Part shown: piece after piece, positions 1 through 7,166 of the stretch | Layout: the number at the start of each line of letters is the position of its first letter | Position numbering within the stretch: the stretch's first letter is position 1 | Source of the DNA: Loktanella sp. | GTDB taxonomy: Bacteria; Pseudomonadota; Alphaproteobacteria; Rhodobacterales; Rhodobacteraceae | Direction of reading: 5' to 3' | Length of the DNA stretch: 45,607 bases | NCBI GenBank assembly: GCA_020201155.1 | Contig: JAIVHI010000002.1 | Coordinates: forward strand, 1 to 45,607 | Translations under genes and position numbers: made by a program | Notes under the pieces: generated by a model | The model's database searches: none | What the model saw: the letters and a program-made list of their open reading frames with translations, nothing else | What the model was told of the DNA's origin: nothing

Positions 1-293
1 ACCTCAGTGACGCCGTGGTCGCGCAGGATCGCGGTGGCGAAGGCAATGTTTTCGAAGGTCGTGGTGGACCGGTTTTCCTCGACGATACGTGCGGCAGGCA
101 CCCCATGCGCCATTAGCATGTCGCGCATGACCCTTGCCTCGGCGGGCGGATGCAGCCCCAGCCCACCGCAGGGAACCACCAGATCGGCAGGTGAGGCCGC
201 ATGGCAGGCCACGGCATGCGCCACGCGCCGCACCAGCGCAGGCGATGGCCCGTCCGGCCAGACCGCGGCCCCGAGGATGATGATCGCCTTCAT
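1..293 (-). CDS. DUF218 (YdcF/SanA-like) protein, 3' part cut by window edge
   Basis: The reading frame starts at an ATG at 293-291 and runs off the left edge, leaving 97 codons. It opens with MKAIIILGAAVWPDG, then has a VPCGG strand and a stretch VEENRSTTTFENIAFA. That order, a hydrophobic strand with an early G-x-A, a GG motif, then an E-(N/D)-x-S-x-(N/T)-T-x-E-N block, is typical of the DUF218 family (YdcF, SanA, ElyC). Members are small Rossmann-like proteins, some linked to the cell envelope, with no reaction agreed for most. The gene is transcribed away from the acs fragment. Family assignment is by motif memory; function is not inferred. Confidence 0.7.
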   Translation of the reverse strand, partial: MKAIIILGAAVWPDGPSPALVRRVAHAVACHAASPADLVVPCGGLGLHPPAEARVMRDMLMAHGVPAARIVEENRSTTTFENIAFATAILRDHGVTE

Positions 294-434
294 GGAACGG
301 TTTTGCTTTTGGCCAAGGGAAACCCATATCGTGTGCGGTCTTTTACACCTTGAGGCCGCCCCGGCGCGACAGTCCGTTTGACTCCTGTGCAATCTCTTGC
401 ATTTTTCGACCGGCACGGGGCGAGGAGGCCCAAG
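294..434. other. Gap between DUF218 gene and acs fragment
   Basis: This short gap holds the upstream region of the leftward DUF218 gene. A GGAGG sequence at 423-427 sits seven bases before a GTG at 435, where similarity to acetyl-CoA synthetase begins. I see no convincing promoter. The missing first two thirds of acs are not recognisable here in any frame. Confidence 0.4.
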
Positions 435-1038
435 GTGCTCGAACCCGAAAGCGGCAAGGAAATCACCGCGACCGAAGCCCAAGGCGTCCTTTGCATCGCC
501 GACAGCTGGCCCGGCCAGATGCGGACGGTCTGGGGCGATCACGACAGGTTCGAGCAGACCTGTTTCAGCCAGTACAGGAACCTCTATTTCACGGGCGACG
601 GCCGCAGGCGCGACGCGGACCGCGACTACTGGATCACCGGCCGCGGCGATGATGTCATCAACGTCTTGGGTCACCGAATGGGAACAGCCGAGGTCGAATG
701 CGCGCTGGCCGTCAACGAGGCTGCCATCGTGGGCTACCCCCCACGACGTCAAGGGGCAGGGCATCTATGCCTATGTCACGCTGATGGCGGGGCAGGAGTC
801 TTCCCAAGAGCTTCGCAAAGATCTGGAAAGCTGGGTGCGGTCCAAGATCGGACCGATTGCCAAGCCCGACAAGATCCAGTTCACCACGGGGCTGCCCAAG
901 ACCCGGTCTGGCAAGATCATGCGCCGCATCCTGCGCAAGATCGCCGAGAACGACTTTGACAGCTTGGGCGACACCTCGACGCTTGCAGACCCGGAGGTGG
1001 TCGGGGAACTGATCGAAAACCGCAAGAGCAACGGCTGA
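435..1038 (+). pseudogene. acs: Acetyl-CoA synthetase, 3' remnant with frameshift
   Basis: This is the C-terminal third of acetyl-CoA synthetase, the AMP-forming enzyme that activates acetate. The order of motifs matches Acs: [54 protein letters not shown], and the end block [15 protein letters not shown] with the lysine that is acetylated in Acs. Three kinds of damage are visible. About 400 N-terminal residues, including the ATP-binding part, are absent. The frame shifts by one base in a run of six C at 737-742; removing one C restores [10 protein letters not shown]. About four residues are missing just before the frameshift compared with typical Acs. [15 protein letters not shown] also departs from the usual GRVDDVLNVSGHRMG. 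It cannot make an active synthetase. A complete acs may lie elsewhere in the genome. Confidence 0.88.
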
Positions 1039-1363
1039 TTCCGTCATCTTGCTGCCCCCCTGACCGGTCCCCGCTTGCGAAAAAGGCGGGGGTCGGCGCG
1101 TTTGCGGCGGAATACTTGGCGGTTTTCCGCCATGCGTGCGCCGATAAAGGCCGGCCTTTCTCTAAAAAATTGCGGCTCGGGGCGCCGTGCCGAAACGACC
1201 TTGCGCAAAGGGCCCCCAAGGCTTGCATGCCGCGTGGTCAGCCGAACTTGTGACTTGCTAAATCAGAGTGAACGCCAAAGAATGTTGCAATCGCGGGGCG
1301 AGTTCCCGCCTTTCCAAAGTAACGTCGAGCCGGTTGAACGGTTCGCTTGACCGGGAGATTTCA
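1039..1363. other. Leader and intergenic region before oppA, three inverted repeats
   Basis: These 325 bases contain no convincing gene. Three inverted repeats stand out. One is an 11-bp stem with two G-U pairs (1064-1074 with 1086-1096). The second is TGGCGG-TTTT-CCGCCA (1117-1132). The third is a perfect 14-base palindrome AAAGGCCGGCCTTT (1146-1159). None is followed directly by a clean T run, although TCTCTAAAAAATT follows the third. They could end transcription from the acs remnant or lie in the opp leader. I could not pick a convincing -35/-10 pair. The ribosome binding site GGGAGA is at 1353-1358. Confidence 0.45.
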
Positions 1364-3007
1364 ATGACATTGACCAGAAAACTGATGGCATCCACCGCCA
1401 CGGCGCTGATCCTGACCGCCGGCACGGCCTATGCCCAGTCCGAAACAGCAACCCACCCCGAAACCGGTGAGGCGCTGGCCGCCACACAGGCCTTCACCTA
1501 CCGCGTTCTCGACGAAAGCCCGTCGATCGACCCCGGTCTTGTCGAAGACGTGGACGGCTCCGAGATCGTGCGCGACCTCTTCGAAGGCCTGATGAATCAG
1601 GATGCCTTGGGCCAGCTCGTGCCCGGCGTGGCCACCGGCTACGAGGTCTCCGACGATAACCTTGTCTACACCTTCACCCTGCGCGACGACGCTCGTTGGT
1701 CGAACGGCGATCCGGTGACCGCCGCTGATTTCGAATACGCATGGAAGCGTGCCGCCGACCCCGCGACCGCCTCGCCCTACCAGTGGTACATGGAGCTGAT
1801 GTCGCTCGAGAACGGCAGCGATGTCGTATCGGGCGATACGGACCCCTCCGAACTGGGTGTCACAGCCGTCGACGATACCACACTCGAAGTGCGCCTGTCC
1901 GAGCCGCTGCCCTATTTCCCGCAGATGGTGACGCATGCAACGACCTTCCCGGTGCATCAGGCCACGATCGAGGAATTCGGTGATGACTGGACCCGCCCCG
2001 AGAACATGGTGTCGAACGGCGCCTATGTCCTGACCGAGTGGGTTTCGCAGGAGCGTCTGGTCCGGTCGCGCAACGATCAGTACTGGGACAATGACAACAC
2101 GATCATCGACACCGTCACCCGTCTGGTCATCCCGGACGAGAACGTCGCCCTGACCCGCTATCTTGCCGGCGAGCTCGACATGACGGACGTGCCCGCAGGT
2201 CAGTTCCCGCGTCTGAGCGAGGAATACCCCGATCAGGCCGTGTCGGTCCCTGAAGCCTGTTCCTACTACTTCATGTTCAACCTGCGTGACGATGCACCCG
2301 AAGCGTTCCAGAACGCCGATGTGCGTCAGGCGCTCAGCCTTGCCATCAACCGCGACGTGATCGTGGAAAACGTGCTGGCCGGTGGCCAAGAGCCCGCCTA
2401 CACCTTCACGCACTGGGCGACCGCCGGTTTCGAGACCCCCGACATCCCCATGGCTGGCATGACGCAGGACGAACGGAATGCGATGGCGCAGGAACTGTTG
2501 GGCAACGCAGGCTATGGCCCCGACGGCGAGCCGCTGACGGTAAACCTCGTCTACAATACCTCCGAGGCACACGCCGCGGTCGCAGTGGCCGTCAGCCAGA
2601 TGTGGAAGCAGACGCTGGGTGTCGAGACCAGCCTGAGCAATCAGGAATGGCAGACCTTCCTCGAAGCCCGGTCCAACGGTGACTTCGAAGTGGCTCGTGG
2701 TGGCTGGTGTGCCGACTACAACGAGGCATCGACGTTCCTCGACCTCATGCAGTCCGGTTCGGGCTACAACGACTCCAAGTTCGTGAACGAGGAAGTCGAT
2801 GAATTGCTGTCCGAGGCCAAGACCGCCGAAAACCCGCAGGCCAACTACGACCGTGTGGAAGAGATCATCGCGGAAGAGACCCCGATCATCCCGATCTACC
2901 ACTATGCGTCGGTCTTCATGCTGAACGACGATCTCAAGGGCTGGCCCTACGAGAACTTCGAGCAGAACTGGTACTCGCGCGAGCTTTACGTCACCGCCGA
3001 CGAATAA
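1364..3007 (+). CDS. oppA: Peptide ABC transporter substrate-binding protein (OppA-like)
   Basis: Periplasmic peptide-binding protein (SBP_bac_5 family, about 547 residues) that would deliver oligopeptides to the OppBCDF importer. The start at 1364 is chosen because GGGAGA lies five bases upstream and the product then begins with a standard signal peptide: MTLTRK, a hydrophobic core, and cleavage near AYA-QS around residue 24. An upstream ATG at 1268 in the same frame would bury that signal. The body has family landmarks such as the early YTFTLRDDARWSNGDPVTA block and a late NQEWQTFLE segment. Family members bind di- to oligopeptides, murein peptides or other solutes, so the exact ligand is not settled. 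It is first in a five-gene operon and is separated from oppB by a strong hairpin, consistent with higher expression of the binding protein. Confidence 0.93.
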   Translation: MTLTRKLMASTATALILTAGTAYAQSETATHPETGEALAATQAFTYRVLDESPSIDPGLVEDVDGSEIVRDLFEGLMNQDALGQLVPGVATGYEVSDDNLVYTFTLRDDARWSNGDPVTAADFEYAWKRAADPATASPYQWYMELMSLENGSDVVSGDTDPSELGVTAVDDTTLEVRLSEPLPYFPQMVTHATTFPVHQATIEEFGDDWTRPENMVSNGAYVLTEWVSQERLVRSRNDQYWDNDNTIIDTVTRLVIPDENVALTRYLAGELDMTDVPAGQFPRLSEEYPDQAVSVPEACSYYFMFNLRDDAPEAFQNADVRQALSLAINRDVIVENVLAGGQEPAYTFTHWATAGFETPDIPMAGMTQDERNAMAQELLGNAGYGPDGEPLTVNLVYNTSEAHAAVAVAVSQMWKQTLGVETSLSNQEWQTFLEARSNGDFEVARGGWCADYNEASTFLDLMQSGSGYNDSKFVNEEVDELLSEAKTAENPQANYDRVEEIIAEETPIIPIYHYASVFMLNDDLKGWPYENFEQNWYSRELYVTADE

Positions 3008-3027
3008 TCAGCGCTGCCCGGTTGGAA

Positions 3028-3059
3028 CGCCCCCGTTTGACGCGGGGGCGTTTCCTTTT
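3028..3059 (+). terminator. Intra-operon terminator/attenuator between oppA and oppB
   Basis: An 8-bp perfect stem CGCCCCCG / CGGGGGCG (3028-3035 with 3043-3050) with a seven-base loop is followed by TTTCCTTTT. It has the form of a rho-independent terminator. Because it sits between the binding-protein gene and the permease genes, partial termination would give more OppA than OppBCDF, a common arrangement in ABC importers. It may also protect the 3' end of an oppA-only message. Confidence 0.85.
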
Positions 3060-3092
3060 ACCTAAGGTCGGTCAGGTCCGAGAGGAGCCTTC

Positions 3093-4016
3093 ATGTTCGC
3101 ATTCATCGCACGCCGCCTCGCCGTGGCCGTTCCGACGCTTTTGATCCTCGTGATCCTGTCGTTTATCCTGATGTATACGGCCCCCGGCGGGCCCTTCAAT
3201 TCCGAGCGGCCGCTGCCGCCCGAAGTGCTGGCGAACATCAACGCGAAATACGGGCTGGACCAGCCGTTCTGGAAGCAGATCGCGACCTATGTCTGGGGCG
3301 TGACGACGCAATTCGACTTTGGTCCATCGTTCCAATTCACCAACCGGTCGGTGAACGACATCATCGCGCAGGGCTTCCCTGTCACCCTGACTTACGGGGC
3401 CTATTCCTTTCTCGTGGCCGTTCTTGTCGGCGTCTCGCTTGGCGTCGCCGCCGCGATCAAGCAGAACACATGGCTCGATTATCTTGCCGTCGGCATCACC
3501 GTCGGCGCGCAGGTCCTGCCGAACTTCGTCCTTGGTCCGATCCTGATCATCATCTTCACGCTCTGGCTGGGATGGCTGCCGGGCGGGGGATGGAACGGCG
3601 GGCAGTGGGAATATGTCGTCCTTCCGGTCATCGCCCTGTCGACATCCTACATGGCGTCGATCGCGCGGATCACGCGGTCGTCCATGCTGGAAACCCTGAA
3701 CACGAACTTCATCCGCACCGCCCGCGCCAAGGGGCTGTCCACGGGTCGGGTCATCTGGAAACACGCGCTCAAGCCCACGATGCTGCCGGTGCTGTCCTAC
3801 CTCGGGCCCGCCTTCGTCGGCATGATCACCGGTTCGGTCGTCGTCGACATCATCTTTTCGACGGGCGGCATTGGCCGGTTCTTCGTCAACTCGGCCTTCA
3901 ACCGCGATTATTCGGTCATCATGGGGATCACGATTCTGGTCGGCGCCCTGACGATCTTCTTCAACCTGCTGGTCGACGTGCTTTACGCATGGATCGACCC
4001 GAAAATCCGCTACTAG
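3093..4016 (+). CDS. oppB: Peptide ABC transporter permease OppB
   Basis: Inner-membrane permease of 307 residues, one half of the peptide channel. The N-terminus MFAFIARRLAVAVPTLLIL is the typical OppB/DppB first membrane helix, followed by several further hydrophobic segments. The loop that contacts the ATPases (EAA-like loop) is at about residues 205-225, around RTARAKGLSTGRVIWKHALK. The start ATG at 3093 follows GAGAGGAG. Length matches the family (about 305-340). It lies 10 bases before oppC and is presumably cotranscribed with it. Confidence 0.94.
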   Translation: MFAFIARRLAVAVPTLLILVILSFILMYTAPGGPFNSERPLPPEVLANINAKYGLDQPFWKQIATYVWGVTTQFDFGPSFQFTNRSVNDIIAQGFPVTLTYGAYSFLVAVLVGVSLGVAAAIKQNTWLDYLAVGITVGAQVLPNFVLGPILIIIFTLWLGWLPGGGWNGGQWEYVVLPVIALSTSYMASIARITRSSMLETLNTNFIRTARAKGLSTGRVIWKHALKPTMLPVLSYLGPAFVGMITGSVVVDIIFSTGGIGRFFVNSAFNRDYSVIMGITILVGALTIFFNLLVDVLYAWIDPKIRY

Positions 4017-4026
4017 GGGGACGGTC

Positions 4027-4953
4027 ATGTATCCCAACAAAGCCACTGTCGAGGTGCTGGAACAGGCCGGTCACATGGCCGAGGTCCGGGGCCGGTCGCT
4101 TTGGGCCGACGCGCGTTCGCGGTTCTTGAAAAACAAGGCTGCCGTGGCCTCGATGATCGTGCTGCTGCTGGTCGCCCTTTTCGCATTGTTCGGGCAGGTC
4201 TTCGCCCAGTGGGAACGCGATTTCATCGACTTTTCGCTGATCGGATCGAATGCCCGCCAAGGCGTGCCATCCTTCGAGACCGGGCACTACTTCGGCACCG
4301 ACGCCAGCGGGCGCGATCTTTACGCGCGCACGGTCCAGGGCACGCAGATTTCGCTGATGGTCGGCCTTGTGGGGGCGATGGTCGCGGTCATCGTCGGCAC
4401 GCTTTACGGTGCGACAGCGGGCTACATCGGCGGACGGACCGACAACCTGATGATGCGGACCGTGGATATCCTGATGTCGATCCCCTTCATGTTCGTGCTG
4501 ATCCTGATGCTGGTGATCTTCGGACGGTCGATCTTCATGCTGTTTCTGGGGATCGGGTTGATCTCGTGGCTCGATATGGCCCGGATCGCGCGGGGACAAA
4601 CCCTGACGATCAAGAACAAGGAATTCGTCGAAGTCGCCTATGCGACGGGTGTCCACCCCGCCAAGATCATCCTGCGCCACATCGTGCCGAACCTGCTGGG
4701 TATCGTCATCGTCTACGCCACCTTGCTGGTGCCTTCGATGATCATCTTCGAAAGCTTCATCTCGTTCCTCGGGCTTGGCGTGCAGGAACCCAATACCTCG
4801 CTGGGCGCGCTGATCTCGGAAGGTGCGGCGAATGTGAACAACCAGGTGCCGTGGCAGTTGGGCTTTCCGCTGGTGTTCTTCGTCATCATCATCTTCGCCT
4901 TCTTCTTTGTCGGCGATGGCCTGCGCGATGCACTCGATCCGAAGGACCGGTAA
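4027..4953 (+). CDS. oppC: Peptide ABC transporter permease OppC
   Basis: Second inner-membrane permease, 308 residues. It has the OppC signature of a cytoplasmic N-terminal arm (RSLWADARSRFLKNKAA) leading into the first membrane helix, the HYFGTDASGRDLYARTVQG block, and an ATPase-contact loop near EVAYATGVHPAKIILRHIVP. The ribosome site AGGGGGA overlaps the end of oppB. It pairs with OppB to form the channel. The end matches the family (RDALDPKDR). Confidence 0.94.
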   Translation: MYPNKATVEVLEQAGHMAEVRGRSLWADARSRFLKNKAAVASMIVLLLVALFALFGQVFAQWERDFIDFSLIGSNARQGVPSFETGHYFGTDASGRDLYARTVQGTQISLMVGLVGAMVAVIVGTLYGATAGYIGGRTDNLMMRTVDILMSIPFMFVLILMLVIFGRSIFMLFLGIGLISWLDMARIARGQTLTIKNKEFVEVAYATGVHPAKIILRHIVPNLLGIVIVYATLLVPSMIIFESFISFLGLGVQEPNTSLGALISEGAANVNNQVPWQLGFPLVFFVIIIFAFFFVGDGLRDALDPKDR

Positions 4954-4980
4954 CGTGACGACACACCAAAGGGCCGCTTG

Positions 4981-5949
4981 ATGCTTCTTGAAATCGAAAA
5001 TCTCCGCGTGGCGTTCCAGACCGGCGACGGTGAAGTCAACGCCGTCAACGGTGTCAGCTTCGGCATCGACAGGGGCGAGACGCTGGCCATCGTCGGCGAA
5101 TCCGGGTCGGGGAAAAGCCAGACCGCATTCGCCGCGATGGGGCTGCTGGCCAAGAACGGGGCCGCCACGGGCAAGGCGCTTTACAAGGGGCAGAACCTTC
5201 TGACGCTGAAGCAAAAGCAGCTGAACAAGTTCCGTTCCGAAGAGATCGCGATGATCTTTCAGGACCCGATGACCTCGCTGAACCCCTACATCCGCATCTC
5301 CGAGCAGATGGCCGAGGTGCTGACCCTGCACAAGGGCGTCAGCAAGAAACACGCCATCGCGGAAAGCGTTCGCATGCTGGACGCCGTGCGCATCCCCGAT
5401 GCCGCGAACCGCATCCGGTCCTATCCGCACGAGTTCTCGGGCGGCATGCGCCAGCGGATCATGATCGCCATGTCGCTGCTCTGCCAGCCCAGCCTGCTCA
5501 TCGCGGACGAGCCGACCACGGCGCTCGATGTGACGGTGCAGGCGCAGATCATGGACCTGCTGGGCGACATCCGCCGCGACTTCGGCACGGCGATCATCCT
5601 CATCACCCACGACCTTGGCGTGGTCGCGGGCTTTTGCGACCGCACGCTTGTGATGTATGGCGGCCAGATCATGGAGGACGGTCCCACCGAAGCGATGTTC
5701 GCAGACCCCTCGCACCCCTACACCAAGGGCCTGCTTCAGGCCGTGCCGCGCCTTGACCGCGATGACGACAGCCTTGCCACCATCGCCGGTGAGCCACCGG
5801 ATATGTCGCGGCTGCCGCAAGGCTGCCCTTTCAGCCCGCGCTGCGCATGGGTGCAGAACACCTGCCCGCATATCCGCCCGGACCTTGTGAACTGGGCCGA
5901 TGACCGGCGCCGCGCCTGCCACGTTCCCGCCAAGGAGGTCATGGCATGA
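4981..5949 (+). CDS. oppD: Peptide ABC transporter ATP-binding protein OppD
   Basis: One of two ATPases that power peptide import; 322 residues, cytoplasmic face. Walker A GESGSGKS is near residues 39-46, the Q-loop [10 protein letters not shown] near 93, the signature SGGMRQR near 156, Walker [13 protein letters not shown] near 175, and the switch histidine in LITHDLGV. The C-terminus carries the oligopeptide-transporter cap with cysteines ([15 protein letters not shown]), which in relatives binds an iron-sulfur cluster. I start at the ATG at 4981 rather than the TTG just before it. The stop overlaps the start of oppF by four bases (ATGA). Confidence 0.94.
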   Translation: MLLEIENLRVAFQTGDGEVNAVNGVSFGIDRGETLAIVGESGSGKSQTAFAAMGLLAKNGAATGKALYKGQNLLTLKQKQLNKFRSEEIAMIFQDPMTSLNPYIRISEQMAEVLTLHKGVSKKHAIAESVRMLDAVRIPDAANRIRSYPHEFSGGMRQRIMIAMSLLCQPSLLIADEPTTALDVTVQAQIMDLLGDIRRDFGTAIILITHDLGVVAGFCDRTLVMYGGQIMEDGPTEAMFADPSHPYTKGLLQAVPRLDRDDDSLATIAGEPPDMSRLPQGCPFSPRCAWVQNTCPHIRPDLVNWADDRRRACHVPAKEVMA

Positions 5950-6953
5950 CCGAACCCATCCTCTCTGTCCGTGACCTGTCCGTCACCTTCGACGTGCCGA
6001 AGAAAGGCGCATGGCCCTGGACCGCGCCGATGAAGCTGCACGCGGTGGCCGAGATGAACTTTGACCTGATGCCGGGCGAATGCCTGGGTGTCGTGGGCGA
6101 ATCGGGGTCGGGCAAATCGACCCTTGCCCGTGCCATCGTCGGGACGGTGCCGTCATCAAATGGCAATATCATCTTCGAAGGTGCCGATCTGGCCAACATG
6201 AACCCGCGCGAGCGGCGTGTGCACCGGCGCGACGTGCAGATGATCTTTCAGGACCCGCTGGCCGCCCTTAACCCGCGCATGACGGTAGGCGAAATCATCG
6301 CAGAGCCCTTGGTGACGCACGACCCTTCGGTCAGCCGGGCGGAACGCAAGAAGCGGGTGCAAGAGCTGATGGCGCGCGTCGGGCTGCTGCCCAACCTCAT
6401 CAACCGCTATCCGCACGAGTTTTCCGGCGGTCAGTGCCAGCGCATCGGCATCGCCCGCGCGCTCATCATGAAGCCAAAGCTGCTGATCTGTGACGAACCC
6501 GTATCGGCGCTTGACGTGTCGGTGCAGGCGCAGGTGGTGAACCTGCTGATGGAGCTGCAAAAGGATATGGGCCTGTCGATGATCTTCATCGCACACGATC
6601 TGTCCGTGGTGAAACACATCAGCGACCGCATCTTCGTGATGTATCTGGGCCGTGGCATGGAAACGGCCGATGCACGGACGCTGACACGCCGCCCCGAGCA
6701 CCCCTATACGCAGGCGCTGATCTCATCGGTGCCGATCCCGGACCCCAAGCTTGAAAAGTTGCGCAAACCGGCCCTGCTGGAAGGCGAACTGCCCTCGCCC
6801 CTGTCGCCACCATCGGGTTGCGTCTTCCGCACGCGCTGCCCCAAGGCGCGCCCTGATTGCGCAGTGGGTCGCCCGCCGATGCTGGACCTTGGAAACGGTC
6901 ATTTCGCGGCCTGTCCCTACCACGAACCGGTGGACCTGCTTGCCGCCAGCTGA
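5946..6953 (+). CDS. oppF: Peptide ABC transporter ATP-binding protein OppF
   Basis: Second ATPase of the importer, 335 residues, translationally coupled to oppD through a 4-base overlap. Visible are Walker A GESGSGKS (about 53-60), FQDPLAALNPRM, the signature SGGQCQR, Walker B LLICDEPVSALD, and the HDLSVVKHI switch region. The cap domain ends with a cysteine-containing segment (CVFRTRCPKARPDCA). The unusual C in the signature (SGGQCQR, often SGGQRQR) is a conservative-looking change seen in this subfamily. The stop TGA at 6951-6953 is followed in the same frame by 55 sense codons with a DUF1127-like sequence, described separately. Confidence 0.93.
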   Translation: MTEPILSVRDLSVTFDVPKKGAWPWTAPMKLHAVAEMNFDLMPGECLGVVGESGSGKSTLARAIVGTVPSSNGNIIFEGADLANMNPRERRVHRRDVQMIFQDPLAALNPRMTVGEIIAEPLVTHDPSVSRAERKKRVQELMARVGLLPNLINRYPHEFSGGQCQRIGIARALIMKPKLLICDEPVSALDVSVQAQVVNLLMELQKDMGLSMIFIAHDLSVVKHISDRIFVMYLGRGMETADARTLTRRPEHPYTQALISSVPIPDPKLEKLRKPALLEGELPSPLSPPSGCVFRTRCPKARPDCAVGRPPMLDLGNGHFAACPYHEPVDLLAAS

Positions 6954-7121
6954 GGTATCTTCCGCAGTATCGGTCACTGGCTGGTCGATCTGGCCGAGCG
7001 CTCGCCGATGAATCGCGCGGTCACCAAGCTGAACGCAACCACCGATGAAGAACTCGCCGACCGTGGCACCACCCGCCGCGCCGAGATCGAGCGTCTCTTC
7101 AAGCCTGCCTTCTATGTCTGA
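6954..7121 (+). pseudogene. DUF1127-like small coding remnant, start codon unclear
   Basis: Directly after the oppF stop, in the same frame, 55 sense codons run to a TGA at 7119-7121. The product contains GHWLVDLAERSPMNRAV and LNATTDEELADRGTTRR, which resembles DUF1127 proteins: an amphipathic helix, then L-N-x-x-x-D-x-E-L-x-D-x-G-x-x-R. The only ATG in frame is at 7008, which would give 37 residues and cut off the first helix. No ATG, GTG or TTG precedes the helix because the frame upstream is oppF itself. It may be a gene that lost its start, a C-terminal extension reached by readthrough of the oppF stop, or a short functional protein from 7008. DUF1127 proteins in alphaproteobacteria are small, arginine-rich and often stress- or RNA-related. 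Confidence 0.4.
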
Positions 7122-7132
7122 AGCGCACAGCC

Positions 7133-7158
7133 TGCGGGCCGGATAAAACCGACCCGCA
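7133..7158. terminator. Hairpin between convergent opp operon and tamB
   Basis: TGCGGGCCGG (7133-7142) and CCGACCCGCA (7149-7158) pair over ten bases with one mismatch around an ATAAAA loop. It lies in the short gap between two converging transcription units, so it could stop both. There is no T run on either strand, so rho-independent activity is uncertain. Confidence 0.4.
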
Positions 7159-7166
7159 AGACAGAT

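Noticed and set aside
1268-1363. Upstream ATG for oppA
   Set aside because: It would place 32 residues before a clear signal peptide and has a poorer ribosome site than ATG 1364.
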